Source of the DNA: Cryptomeria japonica
Lineage: Eukaryota; Streptophyta; Pinopsida; Cupressales; Cupressaceae
Assembly: GCF_030272615.1 (NCBI RefSeq)
Contig: NC_081411.1
Coordinates: forward strand, 187,559,449-187,619,448
Reading direction: 5' to 3'
DNA length: 60,000 nt
Shown here: in pieces, positions 11,685 through 23,057 of the stretch
Numbering within the stretch: the stretch's first letter is position 1
How the letters are laid out: each line of letters opens with the position of its first letter
Notes under the pieces: model-generated
The model's database searches: none
What the model was told of the DNA's origin: nothing
The model's input: the letters and a program-made list of their open reading frames with translations, nothing else
Position numbers and translations under genes: made by a program

Positions 11685-12737
11685 ATGGCGAGTTCGTCAG
11701 GGAGAATAGAGGTGGAGAAATTTAATGGAAGTAATTTTGAGATGTGGAAGCTGAAGATGGAAGATCTGCTAATAGATCGAGATCTTTGGGATGCTGTTGA
11801 TGCGAATGTCCAAAGGCCCCCAGATCCTACTGCGACAGCTCAGTATGATGTTATGGACCAAAAAGCCAAGGGTCTAATCAGACTGTGCCTGGCAGACTCT
11901 GTTCTAATTAATGTCCATGAAGAAAACTCTGCAAAGAAGCTATGGACTAAGCTTGGTGAGATGTATCAAGTGAAATCTTTATTAAATCAAATTTTCTTAA
12001 GAAAGAAATTGTATTCCTTGAAGATGGAAGAGGGTGGATGAATTGCAGATCACCTGGAAGTATTCAATATGTTGGTGGCTCAATTAGTATCTGTCAGTGT
12101 TAAGATGGATGAGGAGGAGAAATGTCAGATCTTGCTTTGCTCTTTGCCTGATTCGTGGGATTCTCTTGTTATGGCTATCGGTAGTACTTTTTTTGTTTTG
12201 AAATCTGAAGACGTGGTGGGTGCCCTACTCGGTGAAGAGATGCGAAGGAAGGTATCCATCAGTTCAAAGGAAGCCCTAACCGTTCGTGGAAGACCTAAGG
12301 AGAAAGGCAAGAAGAATGAGAAGCGCGGCAAGTCCAAATCCAAAGGGAGATCGAAATCTCCTGGAAAGTCCAAAGTCATTTGCTGGAATTGTGGTAAACT
12401 GGGTCACATCCGTAAGGACTGCAAAGAAGAAAAGAAGAAGAAAAAGAAAAAGTTCGATTCTGATTCTGAGTCCGACAAGGAAGATGGCGATGCATTTATT
12501 GCGGCTTTGGCGACTCATGCAGGTAATGATGCCTGGCTAATTGACTCAGGTGCATCTTTTCATATGACTTCCAATAGAAATTGGTTTTTTGAATATGAAG
12601 GATTTAATAGAGGTAAGGTGTACTTGGGTGATGATTCACCTCTAGACATTGTTGGTCGAGGTAAAGTTAGAATCAAGTTTTCTGATGGTAGAATTAAAAA
12701 GATTAATGGTGTGCTGCATATCCTTGGATTAAAATGA
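11685..12737 (+). pseudogene. R3 Gag and protease part of the polyprotein
   Basis: The ATG at 11685 begins a typical copia Gag (KFNGSNFEMWKLKMEDLL-like start). A TGA at 12039-12041 interrupts it and the same frame continues. A Lys/Ser/Arg-rich linker precedes an intact CCHC zinc knuckle at 12381-12422 (CWNCGKLGHIRKDC), then an acidic stretch and the aspartic protease with its DSG catalytic motif at 12543-12551. A TGA at 12735-12737 closes the stretch where a sense codon is expected. Gag packages the RNA and the protease cuts the polyprotein. Motifs are intact, so only the two stops inactivate this part. Confidence 0.93.
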
Positions 12738-13666
12738 AACCTGTTATCTGTGAGCAAACTAATAGATGCAGGTGTGCAGGTAGTCTTTTCTGAAACAGAA
12801 TGTAAGATGATTAAGGGTGCTATGGTAGTTGCTAGAGGTGTCAGGTTTGGCACTTTGTATAAGCTTGAAGCATACACTGTTGAGTGTAATAGCACTTCTG
12901 TAAAAAGTAAATCTGTGGATACTTCACTGGAAGATTTGAAGGTTTCACCTTCAGCAGATGGAAATGGTTTTTGGGTACCTAAGGGTGCTCTTTCGTCTGA
13001 AGCAAAGTTACCTGAAGAGAAGGCTATGTTATGGCACCAGAGACTTGGCCACATTGGAGAAAAGGGTCTAAGGACCTTGAAAAATAAAAACCTTATTGAA
13101 GGTTTGAATGATTGTAATCTTGACTTTGATTTCTGTGAGCATTGCATTTATGGAAAACAAAACCGCGTTCAGTTTTACTCGAGTTCTCATAAAACTTGTG
13201 GTGTTTTGGATCTTATCCATTCTGATGTGTTTGGTCCAGTAGATGTCTCTTCGATTGGAAAATTCACATATTATGTTTCGTTTATTGATGATTTTAGTAG
13301 AAGGACATGGGTATATTTTCTAAAGAGTAAATTTAAAGTTTTTAGTCATTTTAAAGAATTTAAAGCAATGGTTGAGTTGCAGACTGGAAAGAAAATAAAA
13401 TGTTTGAGAACTGATAATGGCGGTGAGTTTTGCTCTAATGATTTTGATAGATTCTGTAAAGACTGTGGAATTAATAGGTAGAAGACAACTCCGTATTCTC
13501 CACAGCAGAATGGAGTTGCAGAAAGAATGAACAGGACACTGATGGAGAAGGCTAGGAGTATGTTGAGTGGTGCTGGTCTCGAACAAAAGTTCTGGGCTGA
13601 AGCTGTTGCCACTGCTTGCTACCTGATTAACAGGTTCCTACATCAGCTCTTGTTGATAAAACGCCT
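12738..13666 (+). pseudogene. R3 integrase part of the polyprotein
   Basis: The same frame as Gag continues. The zinc-binding HHCC module runs from about 13032 (WHQRLGHIG) to about 13146 (CEHCIYG). The catalytic core follows, with the first Asp in IDDFSRRTW near 13285, the second in DNGGEF near 13412, and the Glu in NGVAERMNR near 13520. A TAG at 13479-13481 interrupts it. A one-base loss near 13635 shifts the remaining coding sequence into another frame. Integrase inserts the cDNA into the host genome. Confidence 0.9.
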
Positions 13667-15727
13667 ATGGAAGCATGGTCAGGTCACAAGCCTTCATTGA
13701 GACATCTTAGAGTTTCTGGTTGCGAGGCATATGCACATGTGCCAAAGGAGAAGCGAACAAAGTTGGAGAACAAGGCTGTGAAATGTATCTTCATCGGGTA
13801 TAGTTATGGTGTGAAAGGATACAAGCTTTGGGACCCTGTTGCACAAAAAGTAATTCACAGTAGAAGTGTTATTTTTAGAGAAATTAAGTCTCCTTCTGTT
13901 ACATTGCAGCCATAACAAACTAAAAAAGAAGATGTGATTCAACTTCCTTCTACACCTGAAAGAGTTGAATCGAGACCCCTAGATAGGCAAGAATTTGAGG
14001 AAAGCTCGTCTAGCTTTGAATCTTCAGAAGAGGAGGAAGAACCTCCAACTCAGCTTGTTCGAAGGTCTACAAGACATAGACAACCACCTGAAAGGTATTC
14101 ACCTGATGATTGGAGATGTATTTTTGCTCTGAATACTAGTGTGGATGAACCGAAATCTGTAGAAGAGGCATTAGGTATGGAAGATGCAGAATCCTGGAAG
14201 ATTGCTATGGAGGAAGAAATGGCAGCTTTGAAGAAGAATGATACATGGGATCTTGTACCATTGCCTGAAGGACGAAAACCTGTTGGTTGTAAATGGGTGT
14301 TCAAGAAAAAGATTGGTTCAGATGGAAGCATTGAGAAGTATAAAGCAAGGTTGGTTGCAAAAGGCTACTCTCAGGTTGAGGGTGTTGATTACGGTGAGAT
14401 ATTTTCTCCTATTGCAAAAATGACATCCATTAGATTTTTGCTTTCTATTGCTACTGCTTATGATTTAGAGGTTGAGCAAATGGATGTGAAAACTGCTTTC
14501 CTTCATGGTGATTTGGAGGAAGATATTTATATGACATAGCCGGAGCACTATGTGGTGAAAGGCAAAAGTAATTTGGTCTGTAAATTGAAGAAATCTTTGT
14601 ATGGCCTCAAACAAAGTCCTAGGATGTGGTACTAGAAATTTGATACATATGTGTTGAGTTTGAGATTTGGACGTTCTAAATCAGATCACTGTGTTTATTA
14701 TAAATCTTATGGTGATCATTTCTTATTCATTGCATTGTATGTTGATGATATGTTATTCATTGGTAAAGGGAAAGGTATGATTTCAGAACTGAAGTCTCAG
14801 CTCGCTGCTAAATTTGAAATGAAAGATCTTGGTGCAGCAAAGCACATTCTTGGGATGGAAATTAGAAGAGATAGGGTGAACAGAAAGCTATGGCTAGGCC
14901 AGAGTAAGTATGTGAATTCAGTGTTACAGAGGTTCAACATGCAGAATTGTAGACCATTGAGTGTTCCTTTTACAGTTGGAATGAAACTATCTGTTTCAGA
15001 TTGTCCTACATCCCCATTGGAGATGGAAGACATGAGCAGAGTGCCTTACCAGAGTGCGGTTGGAAGCTTGATGTATGCTATGGTCTGTACTAGACCAGAC
15101 ATTGCCCAAGCAGTGGGAGTACTTTCTAGATATATGTCTAATCTTGGTAGAGTTCATTGGGATGCAGTCAAAAGGGTTTTCAGATATTTGAAGGGTACTT
15201 CAGAGTATTCTTTGTGTTATCATGGTAATTCAGTTGGAGACATGACTTCCCTTGATATCCATGGTTATGTGGATTCAGATTGGGCAGGTGATATTGATAG
15301 CAGAAGATCCACCAGTGCTTATGTGTTTACTTTGTTCGGTGGTGCAATTAGTTGGATGAGTAAGCGACAGGCTGTGGTTGCTTTATCCACTACTGAAGTA
15401 GAGTATATGGTAGCTACTCATGCTTGTAAAGAGGCCATTTGGTTTAAGAGACTGTGTTCGGATATTGGATTAAAACAAGGTACAGTGACAGTTTACTGTG
15501 ACAGTCAAAGTGCAATTAGCCTAGCTAAGAACCTGACATTTCATGCCCGGACCAAACATATTGATGTTCAGTATCATTTTGTTAGAGATATGGTCGAAGA
15601 TGGTAGGGTGAAGTTGGTTAAGGTGGAAAATTTGATGAATGTTGCAGATGCTTTAACTAAGGCTGTGAGCACAGAGAAGTTCAGATGGTGTTCAGAGTCT
15701 ATGGGCCTTATGGCCCCTAGCAATTGA
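13667..15727 (+). pseudogene. R3 integrase C-terminus, reverse transcriptase and RNase H
   Basis: After the frameshift near 13635 one frame runs to the stop at 15725-15727, with stops at 13913-13915, 14537-14539 and near 14633, the last two at expected Gln and Trp codons. An acidic linker is followed by the reverse transcriptase from about 14240 (WDLVPLPEGRKPVGCKWVF), with the catalytic YVDD at 14738-14749. The RNase H domain contains DSDWAGD near 15275 and the STTEVEY segment near 15390. These would copy the element's RNA into DNA. All catalytic residues that I can see remain. Confidence 0.93.
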
Positions 15728-15771
15728 TTCATTGTGTTGACATTCCCTTCCGCTCTTGCAAGGTGTTCGAC

Positions 15772-15783
15772 AAGTGGGAGATT
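15772..15783 (+). promoter_or_regulatory. R3 polypurine tract
   Basis: AAGTGGGAGATT sits directly before the 3' LTR, the position where plus-strand DNA synthesis is primed. Confidence 0.75.
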
Positions 15784-16676
15784 TGTTGGGAAAAATGGTG
15801 TCTCAACCTTGCATTTATGCGAGGTTACTATTTATAGTAAGTTTTCATTTGAGCATGAAATGGTGCGAAACTCTCCTTGAAGCTTCTGGTTGGCTAGATA
15901 AGCATTCCGGTAAAGTTTCGTCGCAAGGTCACAGCTAGTTTTGAAGATATTAAAGTTTTCGTCTTGGAGGGGTGCAATAAAATATTTAAACTTAATTTTG
16001 GGGACTTTAGAGGCTTCGAAACGCCCTGAAAAGTGGTTGTAACCAGCGAAGCGGGTTACGAGGTGATAGAGCACTTCGCGAGCTTTCCGACGCTTCAAAC
16101 GATTCGTCAATTGGACACCCAGTTCTCAAGTTATGGCCTCCAGAAGTTTGTACTCCTGAAATAGGAAAAATAATTTGTATCGGATACATAAATGAGCTAT
16201 AAAAGGGAGTGACACGTGTTGATGTGTGCTTTAACATGTCATAGGGCATCTAGAAGGGAGATAAGGTCAGCTACACCTTATTGGGTGGTTTTATCCCATG
16301 GTTTTGTAATACCATTTGACAGTTTCTTGTATTGTATCTCCTATTTATGAGGTGTGTGAGATAGAGGTTGTGTGTAAGAGTCTTATGGCTATTGAGTTGC
16401 CTCTGAATCTCTGATTAGTGGTACTCCTGCGAAGAGCTTGCTCTGCAAGTATGTTGTAATCTGTTTTGATTGCTGAATAAAATATTGAGCTGCTTTTGGA
16501 GGGTGGGGTTTTTCTCCCGAAAGGGTTTTCCCCACGTAAATCACTGTTTTGTGGTATGATTGCTATTATATCTATTTCTATTTTCTGTAACTGTTGTAAT
16601 GATCTGAAAAAGTTTTGCATTACCCTCCTCTCAAGGTTAGTGTAGGAAGTTGTTTCCGCTACTTAACTTCCTTACA
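15784..16676 (+). repeat. R3 3' LTR
   Basis: An 893-bp repeat starting TGTTGGGAAAAATGG and ending CTTCCTTACA. It has TATAAAA at 16198-16204 and AATAAA at 16476-16481. It has no length difference from the 5' LTR. Confidence 0.95.
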
Positions 16677-17252
16677 AAATTGAAGGACAAAGAGCTGACT
16701 ACCAAAATGATTGAAGAGGTACAGAAAGCCATTGCTATCGGTAAAGTTAAGCTAGCCTGACTCATTCGTGAGTTGTCCCCTCAACTCAAACATATTTTTT
16801 ATTTATTTCAAAAGCTATGTACATTTTCTTTATTCATTAAAGATATCAAGAATAAAACCAAAGTTATTGAAAAAGAGATAACCGATCTCTCAAATAAATT
16901 GACTACCGAGCCCAATTCTATTCAGAATTTCTATACCAAGTTACAATCTCTCATGGCTCAACAGTTGGAACTTCAGAATGAAGAGCACAAAATAAGAATG
17001 GATGTCATGACTCTTCAAACCTTTTTCATTCCACACTTGTCCTCCATCCAAGAGAAGATTAACTGAGCTACCTATCTATCCACTCAACAAGAGGGAAGCA
17101 CTTTAGATGGTCCGATTTCACTGTTAGCTGATATTATAGCTCAGAATTCCCTAATGGATAGTGTCAAGAGTGCCCTTACCATTGCTCTCACCGACGCTTG
17201 AACTAAGTACAAATCTATTTTTGATCAGTTGCCTTCACCGAATGGTAACTAG
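16677..17252 (+). pseudogene. R1 ORF2 copy 1, C-terminal helical part
   Basis: ORF2 resumes after R3 with LKDKELTTKMIEEVQ-like sequence and ends at the TAG at 17250-17252, the same place as in copy 2 (22729-22731). The best open stretch is 16773-17066. It is rich in Lys, Glu, Gln and Leu with heptad-like spacing, so a coiled coil is likely. No known domain is recognised. Confidence 0.7.
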
Positions 17253-17578
17253 TTTTGATGTTTGTCAAAAAGGGAGAGTGTACCGAGTATAGTGTATACA
17301 AGAGGACATATACCGAGCAGATCAGAGTATCCAAATGTATAGGTAATTTTGACATGGGGAGCAGTGAATACTGAGCAGTGAATACAAAACAGTAAAGCAG
17401 CATGCAAAATCAGAGTTATCTATAGTATATTGATAAGGGGAGTATATCTAAGTATACTATTTATTGACAATTGTATATATTGTCAGTTTAGTCAAATTTT
17501 GTAAGTATATAGATTTTTGAGTTATGACTTTGAGAAGCATTTTGTCAAACATACCAAAGTAATGTCAAAAGGGGAGAT
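17253..17578 (+). promoter_or_regulatory. R1 3' untranslated region with repeated purine tracts
   Basis: About 325 bp between ORF2 and LTR B. It contains several G-rich purine runs after TTTGTCAAAA-like or GATAAG words (AAAAAGGGAGAG near 17265, AAGGGGAG near 17433 and AAAAGGGGAGAT at 17567-17578). The last abuts LTR B and is the polypurine tract. Confidence 0.65.
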
Positions 17579-18757
17579 TGTTACTATTTACTAAGTTGTC
17601 ATTAGTTTTATGTCCAAAGTCATCCTATATACTCTAGTCGATTAATACTACTGAAATACTTAGTCGTTAAGTACTAAAGCAGTTAGTTATAGAAGAAAGA
17701 AGTCACAGAGTTTAGTATACACCGAGCTATCTACCGAGTAATGCTCTATGTCTACTAAGCAGCAAAGATGGTATATCGAGTTAATATGAACCGAGTGAAA
17801 TGTGTTACCAGATTCATTGAACCTGGACACATATGTGGAAATGTGTTACAAGATCGAGGAACATGGAACCATTTTCACATAGGAAATTGCACCTTAAGAT
17901 TTTGTATGATTTTGAGGACATCTATCCAATGAAATAATTTGTATGGTTATTCATTTGATGAATCATGTTTGTAAGATCGAAGCATGAATAGATCACCGTC
18001 ATAAGAGATCTATTTATGTAGCATGAAATAAGGATCAAAATGTGTGATAGATAAGCTGATAAGCAAAATCATGAGAAAGCACAATGTGTTGTGACTGTTA
18101 CAACTGACAGAGATATTCAAAGGTCACCGAGAAAGATTTCAGAGAACAATTAAGGAACAGAGTAAATAGAAGGGTTTACCGAGTCGATTTATCAATTACT
18201 AAGGTATGCTATGAGCAAGGTAATTTCATATTGAGCACATAGAATCTCCTACAACATTTCAAATGTGAAGTTGAAGATATTTTGTAAAGATTTTGATTGT
18301 ATTATTTTGAGTTATAAGAGAAACCTTTAACAGGGTAAAAGACTCTAACAAAGTCTATAAATTGTGAAGCCTTTAACTAGGTACAACATTTAGTATAAGT
18401 GTTGTAAAATCCTTTAGCAAGGTAGATCTAAAGATCTTGATACTCCTAACAGGGTAAGCTATCAGAAGTAGCTAAACATGTAGCTCTAACCGAGCAACCT
18501 TTATTATTGCAGTAGCGAAGTTGTGGGTGTCATCCCCACCGCAGTTTTTCTCTCTAACAAAGAGTTTCTGCGTAACCAAAATATATGTGTTATGGAGTGA
18601 AACATGTATGGATGTTATTAATATGTTTTAGCTTTATATTATGTTTCAACAATATTCAATTTATGTTTTTCGGTAAAGTTATTATTGAAGAAATGTTTTG
18701 AAGTAGTGATTCACCCCTCTCCTCTCAGTACATTAGCTTTCCATATTGGACCTAACA
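17579..18757 (+). repeat. R1 LTR B (central)
   Basis: A 1,179-bp copy shared by the two internal regions, starting TGTTACTATTTAC and ending GGACCTAACA. It is slightly shorter than A and C because of small internal deletions, including about 12-14 bases near 18040 where A and C keep the word ATGAAGCAAGACATG. Confidence 0.88.
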
Positions 18758-18759
18758 AT

Positions 18760-18771
18760 TGGTATCGGAGC
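18760..18771 (+). promoter_or_regulatory. R1 primer binding site, copy 2
   Basis: TGGTATCGGAGC follows LTR B. One A-to-G change relative to copy 1 weakens the match to initiator methionine tRNA. Confidence 0.75.
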
Positions 18772-19000
18772 TTCAATCTTGGAAAATGTGTCAACTAATG
18801 AAGAAAGCACCTTACCTACCGAGTTAGGTGTATCTATTTCAAATTAATCGATAAAGGTATGAATGGACTGCATTCTCTCAAGGTTATATCTTAACATTTC
18901 CTATTTTATCATGTACTTAATTCCAAAATCTGCATAGCTAAGATGCAATAGCAAGTTTGAAATTTTATTTGGTCTTTTGGAGTACTAGAGAAGTTGGTAA

Positions 19001-19240
19001 ATGCAGGAAGCCTATCTAGTCGGTAAAAGCATAAAAAGGAAGGTAATCAGTTTAGTGGAACCGAGTGCATTTAATTCTTTCTTACCTAATTGCACAAAGC
19101 CTGATAAGGTAAAATGTGTACTTAAAGCCTTTTGCACAGTCATTTTACGTTTACCAAGTTTTCAAAAAGCAGAGCTAAGCAATTCAAAGGCGATCAAACT
19201 CCTCCCTAGCAAATTTCAAGGTATTTATTCATCAATCTAA
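19001..19240 (+). CDS. R1 small 79-residue reading frame, copy 2
   Basis: The same length and layout as 3517-3756, with several substitutions but no stop or indel. It lies about 130 bp upstream of the ORF2 start. No domain is recognised and translation is unproven. In this internal region gag has been deleted, so the frame lies close behind the primer site. Confidence 0.3.
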   Translation: MQEAYLVGKSIKRKVISLVEPSAFNSFLPNCTKPDKVKCVLKAFCTVILRLPSFQKAELSNSKAIKLLPSKFQGIYSSI

Positions 19241-19372
19241 ACTCATTTTTCAAGCAAGTCAATTGATCATATTAGTTGAGAATATCTGCTTTATATTTAC
19301 TAAGTGGAAAGCGTTTGCTGGTTAAGTTTCAAACCCTAAGCTTTTTTCGATAGTAATTATCCAAAGTTTGAA

Positions 19373-22300
19373 ATGGCTCCAAAGATTCAAAAACCTGTTG
19401 TTGTTGAAACCATTGAGAAGCCCTCACTAAAATATTCCTTACCTCCCAAAGTAGCATCTAAACCCAATGATAAAACTACATTATCTCTCATTCCGGATAG
19501 GGTTCTATTGGTTGAGGATGTCAAATTCTACACTAAGTGTCATGTTGAGGAACTAGGTTATATTGAGATCAAGGACACGTATGATGAATTATGCATCGAT
19601 GGAAATCTGGATAGCAAATATGAGCATATCAAAGTCAAGGGATTGACTGAAGCCCTAACCTACCCGCGAGTCTTCAAACCCCAATGGGTTAAATTTGTTT
19701 TGAGTAGAGTTCATGATGACTTTATGAGGTTAAAGGAGAAACCATTCAAAACCACCAAGGAAATCATTCACTTAATCACTGGATACCCTATAGTCGACCA
19801 TGCCCGAGCTTAGAAAATGATTTCACAGAAAGAATTGATCACTTTAACTAAAGTTGAATCAAATTGCAGAGGTTGGAAATTGAACAATGTTACAGATGTA
19901 GAGTTGAATTTTGCAATTAGATTCATAGGTTATTGTTTCTTTTAGTCGGCAAGGGAAAATAGTGTACCTTGTGCAGCTGTTGATTTAGCATACAAAATTG
20001 TGAAAAAGCATATGAAGATTGACCTATGTGAAGTGTTGTTGAAAAATCATTTAGAAAATCTCAACACCATAAGGAAGCCAAAGAAGAATAACTCGGCAAA
20101 CACACTAAAGTTTGGGTCACTCTTAGTATGCATGTTTTTCTATTTTTAGAAATTCTTTCCATTAGTTGGTAACATAGTTTGGGAGCTACACTGACCAATC
20201 ACCCATCAGATAAATGACTTTATCAATTAGCTAGGTGATAATTTGAATGATATAATGGATGATTATTTTAGAAAATTTCAAGAAAAGATGCATAATAGGT
20301 ACTGAATTCCACCCTAGTTAGTGGAGAAATACAAGGATAATATATGTTTTGAAGTGGACACCAACTACTGTTATGTCAATGCAGTAGAACCAAGAACTCA
20401 ATCCTTGTTGCCTATGGGTTATGAGATTGATTATGACATTACGCAGCAGTAGATAGATGCCATTCTTGTACTTCCAAGGCATGCTATTGAGATCAGGTAC
20501 GATACCTATGAAGAGGTCAAAGAAAAAGTTAAGATGAGCATTGTAGTTCCTAAGGCTACAAGGGAAGCAACCAAAATGACCAAAGTATTAACAGAGAAAT
20601 TTGGAGAAGGTTCTTCCTCCACTCCTATCAAGAGCGATCAAGTCATTACTGAGGAGGAATCTGAAGCCCAAGAAGTAGCAATTACATTGAGCACCGAGTT
20701 GCCAAAAGGAAAAATTTTGAAAAGGAAGAAACATGATACATCATAGGTATCACCTACTACTCTAGTAATGTGCCCCAATACTAGATCATCTATAGTGTCA
20801 CCGAGTAAGAAGCAGAAAAATGTTGCAATGCTTAAGGTAACAAAAACTTATACGAAGTCTACTTGGAGACTCATTCTGAATAAAGAGTCAAGTGACACAG
20901 AATCTGAAGACAAAAATAAATTTTAGATTGTCAAAAGCAAAAAGGAAGATGTACATAGTGTTGATAATTTTTGTGCCAATTTGAAACAATATGGTGGATT
21001 TGGGTCATTTAGGTATGTTAAATATGACTCTTGGACAGAAGAAGAAAAGAGGTAAATAGAAGAGTCAGTTGTATGTACACTTCTTAAATTCTGATTAGTT
21101 CCATTGGAAGTAACTAATTCTCTTCCAAAAGCATTGTACTTACACATTGATAACATGTGGAAATATGCTATGGACTCAGAAAAGAAGATGAGAGAAAGAA
21201 GTCTTGTACATCTCTTTCCAGACATGTCAGTAGATGAGATAAGTGAATATCTGAAAAACTACCTAACAAACTTCCTAGTCAAGCAAAGAGCCTTGAAACT
21301 GATGAATGGCCTTTATCCTGAAGTAGAGAAAGAAACAAAAGAAAAATGGCAGGAAATTTTTCGAATCAAGAGTGTTGATGAGCAAAGTGAAATTGAAATA
21401 GTTGATATCACCGAGTAAGATCTTGTTGGTACTATACAACTTGATGAGGATATCATGGACACTAAGGTACAGGAACAAGAGATGATAAAAGGGAATGCCT
21501 ATGCCAAACTGGCATCAAGTGAATCAGTTTTGTAACAAGTCAAGTCTTATCCTCCAGTAACTCAACATGTTTCAACCAAGACACCTCAAGACACTGAACA
21601 AGGCAAAGAGGGCCAACACTCTACCAAAGGAGAAGATATTTCTTAGACCATTGGGGAACAAACTTCTCAAGCCCCAACAAGCACTGAAACTGTTGCCACC
21701 GAGACCCCAAGCAAGGAATCACTGAAGGCTACATCTGAGGCTAAAAAAGCTGACAAAAGTGTTGCCTCTATCGAGCAACCTACCGAGGGTGAACATGCCT
21801 CCCAAGCCATATAACTAGTTCAACCAATGAAAGCCTCATCATCTAAAGAGAATAAAATGAAGAAGCATAGTTTCACGCTAGATCTGTCAAAGCCAATTAT
21901 GTTGCCAAATGTAGACATTTCAAAACTGAAAGGGCAAGCACTCATTGAATTCAGGGAACTATGCAAAGCCAAAGTAGAACAAGAGAGACAAATGGCTATA
22001 CAAAAGAAAAACATAGTACTTTAGAAGGTTAAAGCATTATTAACAGAAATGCTACCTGAAGCTACCGTGACAAAAGATTCAGCCATCCATATTCAACTGG
22101 ATGAACTCCTCACTAAAATAGAGGCATCTGGAGTAGACGCAACTGAATACCTGAGCAAATTGAAGGACAAAGAGCTGACTACCAAAATGATTGAAGAGGT
22201 ACAGAAAGCCATTGCTATCGGTAAAGTTAAGCTAGCTGGACTCATTGCCGAGTTGTCCCCTCAACTCAAACATATTCTTTATTTATTTCAAAAGCTCTAT

Positions 22301-22731
22301 ACATTTTCTTTATTCATTAAAGATATCAAGAATAAAACCAAAGTTATTGAAAAGAGATCACCGATCTCTCAAATAAATTGACCACCGAGCCCAATTCTAT
22401 TCAGAATTTCTATACCAAGTTACAATCTCTCATGGCTCAACAGTTGGAACTGCAGAATGAAGAGCACAAAATAAGAATGGATGTCATGACTCTTCAAACC
22501 TTATTTATTCCACACTTGTCCTCTGTCCAAGAGTAGATTAACCGAGCTACCTATCTATCCACTCAACAAGAGGGAAGCACTTTAGATGGTCTGATTTCAC
22601 TGTTAGCTGATATTACATCTCAGAATTCCCTAATGGATAGTGTGAAGAGTGCCCTTACCAATGCTCTCACTGGTGCTCGAACTAAGTACAAATCTAATTT
22701 TGATCAGTTGCCTTCACCGAATGGTAACTAG
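19373..22731 (+). pseudogene. R1 ORF2 copy 2: large unassigned protein, uninterrupted by insertions
   Basis: From the ATG at 19373 one frame runs to about 22350, where a one-base loss (AAAAGAGATC against AAAAAGAGATA in copy 1) shifts it. The shifted frame ends at the TAG at 22729-22731, for a total of about 1,119 codons. Layout: residues 1-150 Pro/Lys start and globular; 150-400 globular and hydrophobic; 380-520 basic and Ser-rich with a KRKK cluster; 520-700 mixed, including a conserved stretch near 21104-21418; 700-820 Thr/Ser/Glu-rich and low complexity; 820-1119 Lys/Glu/Leu-rich helical. There are many stops, and six fall at the same codons as in copy 1. I see no DSG, HHCC, DDE or YVDD motif, so this is not pol. 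Function is unknown. It is probably structural or a captured coding sequence. Confidence 0.7.
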
Positions 22732-23057
22732 TTTTGATGTTTGTCAAAAAGGGCGAGTGTACCAAGTATAGTGTATACAAGAGGAAGTATGCCAAGCAGA
22801 TCAGAGTATCCAAATGTACAGGTAATTTTGATAGGGGGAGTTGTGAACACCAAGTAGTGAATACATAATAGTAAAGCTACATGCAAAATCAGAGTTATGT
22901 ATAGTATATTGATAAGGGGAGTATATCTGAGTATACTATTTATTGACAATTGTATATACTATCAGTTTAGTCAAATTTTGTAAGTATATAGATTTTTGAG
23001 TTATGACTTTGAAAAGAGTTTTGTCAAACATACCAAAGTAATTTCAAAAGGGGAGAT
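22732..23057 (+). promoter_or_regulatory. R1 3' untranslated region and polypurine tract, copy 2
   Basis: Parallel to 17253-17578, ending in the purine run AAAAGGGGAGAT directly before LTR C. No coding frame. Confidence 0.65.

Larger units (their letters stand above)
10668..16676 (+). mobile_element. R3: full-length Ty1/copia retrotransposon nested in R1 ORF2
   Basis: LTRs at 10668-11560 and 15784-16676 are both 893 bp. The flanks AAATT (10663-10667 and 16677-16681) are a perfect 5-bp target duplication, and the uninterrupted ORF2 copy near 22160 shows the empty site. Order inside is primer site, gag, protease, integrase, reverse transcriptase, RNase H and purine tract, the copia order. By eye I count about 30 differences between the LTRs, so the insertion is younger than the R1 array around it. 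The polyprotein has five internal stops and a frameshift, so the copy is not autonomous. The Gag start and polyprotein style resemble the Tnt1/Tork group, an inference. Confidence 0.95.
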
